Shown: positions 44,539 through 52,246 of the stretch, one piece after another | Position numbering within the stretch: position 1 is the stretch's first letter | Layout: each line of letters opens with the position of its first letter | Assembly: GCF_023035815.1 (NCBI RefSeq) | Contig: NZ_CP073164.1 | Location: 62,001-126,000, forward strand | Length of the DNA: 64,000 bases | Source: Borrelia parkeri | GTDB taxonomy: Bacteria > Spirochaetota > Spirochaetia > Borreliales > Borreliaceae | Direction: 5' to 3' | Made by a program: the position numbers and the translations under genes | The notes under the pieces: generated by a model | What the model was told of the DNA's origin: nothing | Database searches by the model: none | Seen by the model: only the letters and a program-made list of their open reading frames with translations

Positions 44539-45645
44539 CTACATTTTAGTAAGATATGGAACATCTTGAGTTGAATTATTGTTTAACAAGGCATATTCTA
44601 ATTTATACCATCCTTTAAGCAGTGGTAGTGTTATATTGTGTTGTTTTCCACTGTAGAAATATAAAATTGTATGTTGTGATGTATTATTTTCTGAAAATTT
44701 AAGGTTGATACTTTTTGTCATATTATTATTAGTATTTGTAGCACTTTTGATCTCAAGGGTTATGTTAAGGTATATGGCTTTATCTTTCAAGCTTCTTGGA
44801 AATCTTAATTCTACTTTTTCACCCGGAATGTCTATATTTAATGACTTTTCAGCGAATTCGTTATAAGAATAAAAAGTATCACTTGTGGCTGATACTCCCC
44901 AATATTTAAAATCTTCAGGCGTTCCTTGTAAATGCTGGTATGTTATTAATCTTTTTAATGCACCTCTGTTTCTACTGAATACAATAAATTCTATTTCTTT
45001 ATCTTCGGAATTATTTGAGCCTATTAATTGTGCTGCAAAGTTTAATTCTCTGTGAAGATTATTCTTCTTTACATAGATCTGACCTATTGAATTATTTACT
45101 CTTTGGAAATCATCTATTCTGGCAAAAGTCTGTGTTGCATATTCTTTAAGTTTTTCTAAATTGGTGGTTTCTGTAAAAATTTCTTTTAAATTCTCAATTA
45201 AGGTTTGAAATTCAACTAACTCAAAATCTCGTTTGTTTGGATTATAGGTTGATATTCTGCTTGCTTTTATATTATTTCCAGATATCTTTAAATTTTCAAT
45301 TAATGTTTCCTTAAGTTTGTTAAGGAGATCATTAAATTCAATACTATTTGGTTCTGTTTGAAGTCCTATTAGCTTAGAGATTATCTTTAAATACATTTTC
45401 TCTATGTGAGATTCGTATTCAATCAGCTCTTTAGATATTATTTCTCTTATGACCTTTTTGAAATATTCAAATCCTCCGTAAAATGTATCTTTTTTTATTT
45501 GCTCAAGTAAGTTTTTGTATGTAATTGCATAAGTTTCTTCAACAATATCGTCAATAGGAAATAGGTCGTTTTCATTGACTTTGATTTTTCTGTTAAAATC
45601 TTTTATTTGTATTATTTCTTCTGTTTCTTCATTTTCATAGGTCAT
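44539..45645 (-). CDS. Tail fibre-region protein (DUF685 family)
   Basis: This 368-residue protein corresponds to cp32 DUF685, located after the tail I-like gene and before the holin. The first 250 residues are mainly helical. The C-terminal third is beta-rich (LRFPRSLKDKAIYLNITLEIKS, cited in part) and ends in a strand region KQHNITLPLLKGWYKLEY, as in receptor-binding or fibre-tip domains. Function as a fibre or tail-tip protein is inferred. Confidence 0.65.
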   Translation of the reverse strand: MTYENEETEEIIQIKDFNRKIKVNENDLFPIDDIVEETYAITYKNLLEQIKKDTFYGGFEYFKKVIREIISKELIEYESHIEKMYLKIISKLIGLQTEPNSIEFNDLLNKLKETLIENLKISGNNIKASRISTYNPNKRDFELVEFQTLIENLKEIFTETTNLEKLKEYATQTFARIDDFQRVNNSIGQIYVKKNNLHRELNFAAQLIGSNNSEDKEIEFIVFSRNRGALKRLITYQHLQGTPEDFKYWGVSATSDTFYSYNEFAEKSLNIDIPGEKVELRFPRSLKDKAIYLNITLEIKSATNTNNNMTKSINLKFSENNTSQHTILYFYSGKQHNITLPLLKGWYKLEYALLNNNSTQDVPYLTKM

Positions 45646-45686
45646 ATAACCTCCTTATTTGTTTAAAACAATATAATATGTGAATT

Positions 45687-46268
45687 TTATTTTATTTCTT
45701 CATCATAAGTATCAAAAATTTTAATAGTCCTTCCAGCAGGAATTAGGGATTTTATAAAACCATATATTGAGTTTTTAAAGTCCTTTGGAATATAGTTAGA
45801 TGCAAGTTTTTTAAATTTTCCTTTGTGTTTAACTATAATAATTTTTAATTTTCCATTAATTTTGCCAGCTATTTTAAATTTAATAGGTGACCTAATATTG
45901 TCAATTAATTTGATAATAATCTCTCCGGGTGTGTTTGGATTGACAGTTACTTCAACTCTTGCGTGCAAAAAGGCCTTGAAGAGTAAATGAAAACTCTCAT
46001 CTGTGCCTATTGATTTTATTGCAAATATTAATGCTTTAAGAGAATTGATTAGGTCTTTTTTAAGTCCTTTTTTTAAGTGAAATGCATTAAATAGTGATAG
46101 CATCATCAATGCAATGTATCTTGAATTGATGCTTCCTTCTACATTAATTGTATCAAAATTTTTAAGTAGTTCTTTAAGCTCCGCTAATAGCTGTTTTTTG
46201 AAGTTAAGTTCGCTTTGTATGATCTTTGCAATTTGTGTATTTTGTAAAAATTGTGGTATTGTTTTCAT
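45687..46268 (-). CDS. Tail protein I-like (DUF735 family)
   Basis: This protein of 193 residues lies between the baseplate J-like and DUF685 genes, the place of phage gpI. It has helical segments and a basic C-terminal beta part (FKIAGKINGKLKIIIVKHKG). I begin at ATG 46268 (MKTIPQF); a TTG 18 bases upstream is in frame but overlaps the preceding gene. The role is in attaching fibres to the baseplate, by position. Confidence 0.65.
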   Translation of the reverse strand: MKTIPQFLQNTQIAKIIQSELNFKKQLLAELKELLKNFDTINVEGSINSRYIALMMLSLFNAFHLKKGLKKDLINSLKALIFAIKSIGTDESFHLLFKAFLHARVEVTVNPNTPGEIIIKLIDNIRSPIKFKIAGKINGKLKIIIVKHKGKFKKLASNYIPKDFKNSIYGFIKSLIPAGRTIKIFDTYDEEIK

Positions 46269-46272
46269 TACC

Positions 46273-47133
46273 TTATTCTCTATCAATTATGAGTCTTAAA
46301 TTTTCATCAAGAGATATCAGTTCATTTTCTTTAATTTCAACATCGGTATTGAAATTAAACTCAGATTCTTCAATGTCTGTTATTTTAGTCTCTAAGTTTT
46401 CTTTTATGCAAACACCAATGCGCATGCTTTTAATTCCTTTAATTATGCTTACAGGACTTAAGAAATCTTGGTGCCTTAATGAAATGCCCATATCTTTATA
46501 TTTGTCTTTTATGATTTTTTTGTAAATTTCTTTTATTTGTCCAGCTACTTCCTTATACATTGCCTCTGTTTCGGTTTTGTATAATACTTTTAAATATGCG
46601 TATTTAATTATTCCTAAGCTAAACTTATATGCTTTTTTTTGCCCATTTTTGTTTAAAAACTCAAGTTCTATTTGTCCTTGAAATGCTGTGCCACTTGGAG
46701 CAGTATAATATATTGCTTGCCAAATATTCATCTGTGTTTCATTATCAATGATTTGATTTTTTCTGTACTCAGCTTTAAATATTATGTGAATCGCAATTGT
46801 TCCTGATGAACTTATGATATTTGCATATTCTACATGTGGAATTGCTAGTAGTGCTTGTTTTATTGCTTCATAAGTTGAACTTTTGGGTATGCTTAAGGAT
46901 TCTTGTAAACTTTTAAAGTATTCTCCTCCTTCTTTAAGTGTTGCAAATAGTTCATTTGCAACTTTAATTATCTCCATATCGATTGCAGAACTTGGGTAGT
47001 TTATTATGTCAAATATTGAATTTTCTTTTATTGAAATATTATATTCTTGTTTAAGTATATCTTTTTTTATATTTTGTATCTCTTCTATTGATTTTGTAAG
47101 AACCCCAAGTTCTTCATCAAATATTATTTTCAT
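46273..47133 (-). CDS. Baseplate J-like protein (DUF276 family)
   Basis: This 286-residue protein is the cp32 DUF276 family, similar in layout to phage gpJ baseplate wedge proteins: an N-terminal helical part with FDIINYPSSAIDMEI, the core PHVEYANIISSSGTIAIHI and GTAFQGQIELEFLN typical of gpJ middle domains, and a beta C-terminal end. It overlaps the start of the wedge gene by four bases and is followed by gpI-like and DUF685. Confidence 0.7.
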   Translation of the reverse strand: MKIIFDEELGVLTKSIEEIQNIKKDILKQEYNISIKENSIFDIINYPSSAIDMEIIKVANELFATLKEGGEYFKSLQESLSIPKSSTYEAIKQALLAIPHVEYANIISSSGTIAIHIIFKAEYRKNQIIDNETQMNIWQAIYYTAPSGTAFQGQIELEFLNKNGQKKAYKFSLGIIKYAYLKVLYKTETEAMYKEVAGQIKEIYKKIIKDKYKDMGISLRHQDFLSPVSIIKGIKSMRIGVCIKENLETKITDIEESEFNFNTDVEIKENELISLDENLRLIIDRE

Positions 47134-47459
47134 ATATTATATTCCATACTTAGCGTATCCCCTGCTAGGAAAAATTGTAATGTTATTTTTTGATTTTCTT
47201 TTTTTGTTCTGATATTTAATATGTCAATATTGAGACTTCTTAAAGTATTTGCAAAAAAAGTTTTAATATCTTCCTCTTTTTGTGTCTTTAAGAGTTTTAA
47301 AAAAAAAGTGAAGTTAAGACCGTAGTTTTTATTATAAAGACTACCAATGGGTGTTTTTAGGTATAATAATAATTTTTGCTTTTGTTCATCAAGCCCATCT
47401 ACTATTTTTAAATCATTGTCAAAAAATATATTAAATTCATTATCTATTTTAATATCCAT
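47130..47459 (-). CDS. gpW/gp25-like baseplate wedge protein
   Basis: This 109-residue protein has the gp25-like pattern DLKIVDGLDEQKQKLLLYLKTPIGSL (cited in part), in which a strand, helix and TPxGS turn repeat that of baseplate wedge proteins. It begins the right-hand phage block. In cp32 its neighbour upstream would be DUF777, which lies 43 kb away in this window. A good extended -10 promoter lies directly upstream. Confidence 0.65.
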   Translation of the reverse strand: MDIKIDNEFNIFFDNDLKIVDGLDEQKQKLLLYLKTPIGSLYNKNYGLNFTFFLKLLKTQKEEDIKTFFANTLRSLNIDILNIRTKKENQKITLQFFLAGDTLSMEYNI

Positions 47460-47481
47460 TTTTAATTGCCTTAAGAACTTA

Positions 47482-47490
47482 ATTATAGCA
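47482..47490 (-). promoter_or_regulatory. Extended -10 promoter of right phage block
   Basis: On the - strand TGCTATAAT (TGn plus perfect TATAAT) lies 23 bases upstream of the wedge gene start at 47459. The -35 region is weak, as is common with extended -10 promoters. It could drive the baseplate-fibre-lysis genes. Confidence 0.6.
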
Positions 47491-47913
47491 TATTTAGCAA
47501 AAATAATACATAATTTATATTATTTTTGACAAATATCTGAAATAGTTTAATTTTAGATCTGTGAGTTTAAGATAAAAAGAAAGACCCAATGGCAATCGAG
47601 TCTTATAGTATTATCTTTTTCGTATAGTTTTGAAATATTTATTTGCTTTTGTATAATTTTAAATTAATTTTAATTTAAAAGTCAATATTTTTTTATTATA
47701 TTTATAATATTGTGTTTTTATAATTTAATTAGTTTAAATTATACTGATTAATTCTTAAGTAGTTTTATGAGTTTGTACTGCTTAAAGAACTTCTTAACTA
47801 GTTACTGTGTGGCTATATTTTTTTGGGAAGCGTAATATTTTACAGTATGAATTATTTGTGAGCATATGTGAACAATTAGATTGTTTTATTTTACGAAAAA
47901 ATTGATTTATCTT

Positions 47914-47946
47914 AAAAAAAGAGACTCTTTAGTTTTAAAGAGTCTC
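47914..47946 (-). terminator. Strong rho-independent terminator
   Basis: GAGACTCTTTA and TAAAGAGTCTC form an 11-bp perfect stem around a four-base loop, followed by seven U on the - strand. It follows the 46-residue lipoprotein gene at 48053-48193, and supports its being a real transcript. Confidence 0.85.
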
Positions 47947-48052
47947 CAAGGTGAGAAGAATATAAAAATGAGATTCGTTGGTATTTTTAAATAAAATTCC
48001 ATTTTCATTACTTTAAATTTTAAGTTAGAACAGATTATTTTTGGATGTGAAG

Positions 48053-48193
48053 CTATCCCTTTTCTTTTGATATAGATTTATCTTTTGTGTTTTCTATATT
48101 TTTAAATTCAGATTCCCCATGGTACCTATCTTTTAAAAAAGTACCACATGAGAATCTTAAGAGAATAAATGAAGATAATATTGTTTTATACAC
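48053..48193 (-). CDS. Very small lipoprotein (GTG start)
   Basis: An open frame of 46 residues starts at GTG 48193 and has a leader with a lipobox (LLRFSC, cysteine at residue 16) followed by a charged, polar stretch and ends KSISKEKG. A strong terminator lies downstream. The ribosome binding site is poor (AAGG about 14 bases before), so the true start is uncertain. I do not recognise the family. Confidence 0.4.
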   Translation of the reverse strand: MYKTILSSFILLRFSCGTFLKDRYHGESEFKNIENTKDKSISKEKG

Positions 48194-48348
48194 TTTACGA
48201 CACTTTAACCTTATAATCGTCTTCCTATTACATGTCCATATTATACATATTTAATTAATAATCTGCAATAATAAAAGTATAAAAAATGAATATTTTTTTT
48301 AAATATTTAATTTTTTAAAGTATTATGAGCACTAAATATTTTATCTTA

Positions 48349-48379
48349 AAAATAAAAATTGCCACCATATTTTGGTGGC
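48349..48379 (-). terminator. Rho-independent terminator
   Basis: GCCACCA and TGGTGGC form a GC-rich stem around five bases, followed by AATTTTTATTTTT on the - strand. It follows the 41-residue lipoprotein gene. Confidence 0.8.
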
Positions 48380-48495
48380 GATATTGATGTGTAAAGCTTT
48401 TAAGAGCAACACCTGTTTTAAGAAAGATTGTATATCTTTTTTTTAGGAGTTATTAAAGCTTATAAAATTTTGTTTTTGCTTTCTTGTGCAAATTT

Positions 48496-48621
48496 TTACC
48501 ATTTGTTTTCTTGATTGTATCCGTCTTTATAATAATTAGGTTGTTCTTCAGTATCTTCATCTAAAGACTCACATGAAAGCATTCCAATTAATATCAGAAA
48601 TATGAATATGTATTTTTTCAT
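48496..48621 (-). CDS. Very small lipoprotein, 41 residues
   Basis: This gene is short but well formed. ATG 48621 is preceded by AAAGGAT; the leader (KKYIFIFLILIGMLSC) ends in a clear lipobox with cysteine at residue 17, and the mature peptide is acidic then polar (ESLDEDTEEQ, ending NQENKW). It has its own operator-like palindrome upstream and terminator downstream. If real, the mature lipopeptide is only 25 residues. Small lipopeptides of this kind can modulate membrane or lipoprotein-sorting functions, but no role is known. Confidence 0.65.
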   Translation of the reverse strand: MKKYIFIFLILIGMLSCESLDEDTEEQPNYYKDGYNQENKW

Positions 48622-48641
48622 CTTTTATCCTTTATCTTGAA

Positions 48642-48675
48642 ATTATACCAAGTATATTTTGATACTTAGTATAAT
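48642..48675 (-). promoter_or_regulatory. Operator-like palindrome over the -10 box
   Basis: ATTATACCAAGTAT (48642-48655) and ATACTTAGTATAAT (48662-48675) are reverse complements except for one base. On the - strand the TATAAT of the likely promoter for the 41-residue lipoprotein lies within one arm (48642-48647). Such an overlap suggests a repressor site. Confidence 0.55.
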
Positions 48676-48799
48676 TTAAATATTATCAGAATGTATTTTG
48701 AAAGTCTAGGGTTTTGATTCTAAATTTTTTGTTCTTTAATTTTAAGTTTTAGATAAATTATCTCTAAGGTCTTTAGTTTGGGAATTAATTGTTATTTTA

Positions 48800-48839
48800 T
48801 AATTTTAACAGACAAACACTATTTAAGTATTTGTCTGTT
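48800..48839 (-). terminator. Rho-independent terminator
   Basis: AACAGACAAA.ACT and AGT.TTTGTCTGTT form a stem of 13 pairs with one mismatch, then TTAAAATTATAAAAT on the - strand. It follows 48866-49717. Confidence 0.65.
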
Positions 48840-48865
48840 TGATTAATTGAAAAAGCTTAGATTTT

Positions 48866-49717
48866 TTAATTTGTTTTAATTTTACGTTGGTTAAATCTTT
48901 TACTTGTAATGAATTTTTTTATTTCGGTTGAGGTTGAAAATTGATCAACAATTTTTTTGAGTTTATTTATTCCTTTTATGTTTATAAGCTTAAAGATTTC
49001 GTCTCTGTGTTGACGAGTGCTATGATCATTTATGAATTCTTTTGAGTTTTTACCTATTTTTGTTTTGTAGAAGTAATAACCCTTATCTGATTCAGATTTG
49101 TTATCTATGAAGAATATGAATGAAAAACTTTGTGGTACTTTATCTGCGTCTTTATTTAGTGCTTTTGAAAATGCCATTATGTCATTTCTAATTCCTGAAA
49201 AAGCTATGTCTATAGTTTTACCCTCTGGATTTTCAAAACTTAAGCATAGATCGATAGAGTTTAGCTTGTATTCTTCAACTTCGGAAAAATCTTTGAGATT
49301 ATTGTTAAATGCGTAATTGGGAAAGAATAGTTTGATTTTTTTTAGTTTTCCAGATTGTTCATTTCCTGGGTGAATCGAGTTATATTCTGTTATACGATAA
49401 AATTTATGATACATAAAGAGATCGAAATTAACGTCATATTCTTTAATATAGAACTCGAAATAATAATCGTTTCTCTTGCTATCATCGCCTTTAAAGATTA
49501 CTAAATCATCAAATAATTCATGTTTTGGGGTGGTTTGTTTAAACTTTTTTGTATGGTCTTTAAGATTTAAGTTGGTTAGATTTAAATTATCAGATATATT
49601 TCTTTTCAAAACTAATTCTGAATAATTTTGATTTCTTTTGGGATTTAGAGTACAATCACTCAGACTTAAGCCTATCCATATAATTAATATAGTTTTAATA
49701 AACACGTTTGTTTGCAA
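48866..49717 (-). CDS. Lipoprotein of unknown function
   Basis: This 283-residue lipoprotein has a leader ending SLSDC. It is rich in Asn, Lys, Phe and Tyr, with strands (YYFEFYIKEYDVNFDLFMYHK, cited in part; SFSFIFFIDNKSES) and a helical basic C-terminus (KKIVDQFSTSTEIKKF). Near the end the strand-strand-helix layout recalls the S2/P23 and B families but sequence identity is low. It is divergently transcribed from the BTA121-type array. Function unknown. Confidence 0.55.
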   Translation of the reverse strand: MQTNVFIKTILIIWIGLSLSDCTLNPKRNQNYSELVLKRNISDNLNLTNLNLKDHTKKFKQTTPKHELFDDLVIFKGDDSKRNDYYFEFYIKEYDVNFDLFMYHKFYRITEYNSIHPGNEQSGKLKKIKLFFPNYAFNNNLKDFSEVEEYKLNSIDLCLSFENPEGKTIDIAFSGIRNDIMAFSKALNKDADKVPQSFSFIFFIDNKSESDKGYYFYKTKIGKNSKEFINDHSTRQHRDEIFKLINIKGINKLKKIVDQFSTSTEIKKFITSKRFNQRKIKTN

Positions 49718-50092
49718 AATATTCTCCTTTACTTTAGAGTTAATTGTTGATTAATTTCATTATACATATAAATGCATATATTAGATACTATTATATGCAT
49801 AGAAAAAATGTGTATAAGTCATAATATATTATTTTATTCGTAAATTACGAGTATATGCAATGACATTATGATCAATAATGATTATTCGAATTTTTATAAC
49901 CATTAAAAATGATGTTTCAGCCGTTATACAAAAGAAGTAATTAGTGTTTAATAAATACGTGGGTATTAATGCTTTAGATACTTTAGGTCTTATTATATTG
50001 TAGTAATTATAATACAATATAATATATATTATAATAATGTATTCTATATAAAAATATATTTTATATAGAATTTGAAAAAAGGAGATGTTTAT
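49718..50092. other. Divergent promoter region
   Basis: This AT-rich region separates the lipoprotein at 48866-49717 (-) from the BTA121-type array (+). It contains many TATAAT-like boxes, a TATAATA run near 50005-50040 and a 13-bp hairpin (50041-50071). No gene is credible here. Confidence 0.45.
50041..50071 (+). promoter_or_regulatory. 13-bp hairpin just upstream of the ribosome binding site
   Basis: ATTCTATATAAAA (50041-50053) and TTTTATATAGAAT (50059-50071) are exact complements around a five-base loop. It ends six bases before the AAAAAAGGAG site of the first array gene, so it could affect translation or act as an operator. Confidence 0.6.
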
Positions 50093-51964
50093 ATGTTAAA
50101 GGTAAGATATCGTATTTCGTTACTAGTATTAATATTGTTATTATTGCTAGTAATGAGTTGTAATAACAAAGGTTCACAAGAGGCTGTTGCGGTTGGGGGA
50201 CCCTCGACTATAGAAGAAAATGTAGAAGACCCCAAAGGACATGATGCAGGGAGTTTAAGTGCCGAGCTTGATAATCTTCTAAACACTTTTGGAGTATCTG
50301 AGGCGGGCAAGAGATCAATTATTAGGATTAAAGATGTGGTAACTGATGCTGGTATTGGTAGTATTGAAAGTTACAGGAGTTATACTAATTCTGAGCTTTA
50401 TACTTTGTTAAATGACTTAGGTGCTGCTAAGATTTGGGAAATTATCAAAGCAGATTTAGAGCTTGTTAAAACCCAAAAAGAAGCTCTTGAGGCTATAAAT
50501 AATGTTCATAAACCCAAAGAAAGACAAAGTTTGCAAGTTAGGTTTGATAGTAAGAAAAATGAGTATCCATTGCATTTAAAAGGGTTATTTAATGAATCTG
50601 ATTTTAATGCTGTGTATAGAAATGTTATAGGTGATAAATATGTTAATGAATTTACTGCGATTAAAGCTGAGGCTACACGAATTATAAAGAATGGGGATGT
50701 ATATGAACTATTTTCAGTTCAGGAAAGGGTTGCAATTGATGAGATACAAAATATAGTAACTGATGCTAGTCTTGTTCAAGATTACAAGACGTATAGTAGG
50801 GATGAGTTTAATAATTTGTTAAATAGTTTAGGTGATGTTAAGGTTAATGAAATGATAAAAGCTTATTTAAGTGTTCAGGAGATTCAGAGAGAAGTTTTTG
50901 ACATTATTAACAATGTAAAGGACGAGGATATAAAACGAAGATTGCAAGCTAGATATGATGATAAACAGAAAGAGTATCCGTTGCATTTAAAAAGGTTATT
51001 TAGTGACTCAATTGCTGATACTGTGTATGGTAGGGTTATAAGTGATAATTATGTTTCTGAATTTGTTGCGATTAAAGAAAAAGCTATGCAAGTTATGGGT
51101 GGCTTTGATTTATATGAAGGGCTTCCATCTCGGGAAAAGTCCGTAGTTGATTTTATGCGAGGGATAGTAACTGATGCTAACATTGGTAATGTTAGCGATT
51201 ACAAGACTTATACTGTTCCTGAGTTTTATGCTTTGTTAAATAGCTTAGGTGATGCTAAGATTCGGGAAATGATAAAATTTAATTTAGATATCTTTAAAAT
51301 CCGAGAGGAAATTGAGGCAGCTATTGCAGGTCTAACTGAAGAGAAGGTAAAACAAGCATTGAACACTAGACTTGCTGATAGTAACAGTGAGTATTTACTT
51401 AGTGTAAAAGGGGCTTTTGGTGCATCTGTGGCGGATATTATATATCATCGTTTTGTAAATAATTTTTATATTAATATTTATAAAGATTTGAAAAATAAAG
51501 TCGAAGATCCACGGGTTTTAGATGTATACACATGGCTTTCTGATGAGGGAAAAGGCGTAATTGATGAAATACAAGGTATAGTAACTGATCCTAATCTTGG
51601 TCGTGCTGAAGGTTACAGGACTTATACTGATTCTGAGGTTAATAATTTGTTAAATGACTTAGGTGATTCTAAGACTGGGGGAATGATAACAGCTTATTTA
51701 AGGGGTAAAGCCATTCAGGAGATAGTGTTAAAGGCTATAAATGCTGTTTCTGCAGGGACAGCAAAACAAAACTTGCAAAATAGATTTAATGCACATAAAA
51801 ATGGATATGCGTTGCATTTGAAAGGGTTATTTAATAGCTTAAGTAGTGATACGGTTTATAATAATGTTGTACATGAGAAATATTCTGATGGATTTCTTAG
51901 GATTCAGGATTCTATTAGACTCATTCCATCAAATACAGCAGATAGTACTGTAAGTAGTAATTAG
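50093..51964 (+). CDS. BTA121-type lipoprotein with four domains
   Basis: This lipoprotein has about 623 residues. The leader ends LLLLLVMSC. Four repeats of a helical domain of about 130 residues follow; each begins with an acidic helix and (V)TDxxIG, then YxxYTxxEFxxLLNxLGxxK, helix, and YPLHLKxLFN ... VY. The first repeat starts LLNTFGVSEAGK, the others vYxxLSxxEK. ATG 50093 is used because AAAAAAGGAG sits eight bases before it; a TTG at 50072 lies on the other side of the site. It begins the tandem array. Surface exposure inferred; function unknown. Confidence 0.75.
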   Translation: MLKVRYRISLLVLILLLLLVMSCNNKGSQEAVAVGGPSTIEENVEDPKGHDAGSLSAELDNLLNTFGVSEAGKRSIIRIKDVVTDAGIGSIESYRSYTNSELYTLLNDLGAAKIWEIIKADLELVKTQKEALEAINNVHKPKERQSLQVRFDSKKNEYPLHLKGLFNESDFNAVYRNVIGDKYVNEFTAIKAEATRIIKNGDVYELFSVQERVAIDEIQNIVTDASLVQDYKTYSRDEFNNLLNSLGDVKVNEMIKAYLSVQEIQREVFDIINNVKDEDIKRRLQARYDDKQKEYPLHLKRLFSDSIADTVYGRVISDNYVSEFVAIKEKAMQVMGGFDLYEGLPSREKSVVDFMRGIVTDANIGNVSDYKTYTVPEFYALLNSLGDAKIREMIKFNLDIFKIREEIEAAIAGLTEEKVKQALNTRLADSNSEYLLSVKGAFGASVADIIYHRFVNNFYINIYKDLKNKVEDPRVLDVYTWLSDEGKGVIDEIQGIVTDPNLGRAEGYRTYTDSEVNNLLNDLGDSKTGGMITAYLRGKAIQEIVLKAINAVSAGTAKQNLQNRFNAHKNGYALHLKGLFNSLSSDTVYNNVVHEKYSDGFLRIQDSIRLIPSNTADSTVSSN

Positions 51965-52030
51965 TACTAATTAAATGAGTTCTTAGAGATTTCTTGACCA
52001 GAGTAATTAAGAAAAGTTTTAAAAAGTTTT

Positions 52031-52066
52031 AAGCCTTAAATTTAAAATGTTTAGGGCTTTTAATTT
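52031..52066 (+). terminator. Terminator-like repeat of the array spacer
   Basis: AAGCCTTAAA and TTTAGGGCTTT form a stem and a T-rich tail follows. It is a diverged version of the spacer terminator found after most genes of this array. Confidence 0.6.
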
Positions 52067-52246
52067 ATATATATAAATATGGTGAGTATTAATGCTTAAA
52101 GATTGTGATATTATGGTAATATAATGTTATTACATTGTAATAAAATAATTATTTTACAATTTATTTCATTTAATTATACAATCATCTTGTAATTTGTTTC
52201 ATTTAATAATTATGTTAAGTTTAGTTTTGAAGAAGGAAATATTTAT

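Noticed and set aside
49829..50017. 62-codon - strand frame in the divergent promoter region
   Set aside because: It lies in TATAAT-rich promoter DNA, lacks a ribosome binding site and has no recognisable pattern.
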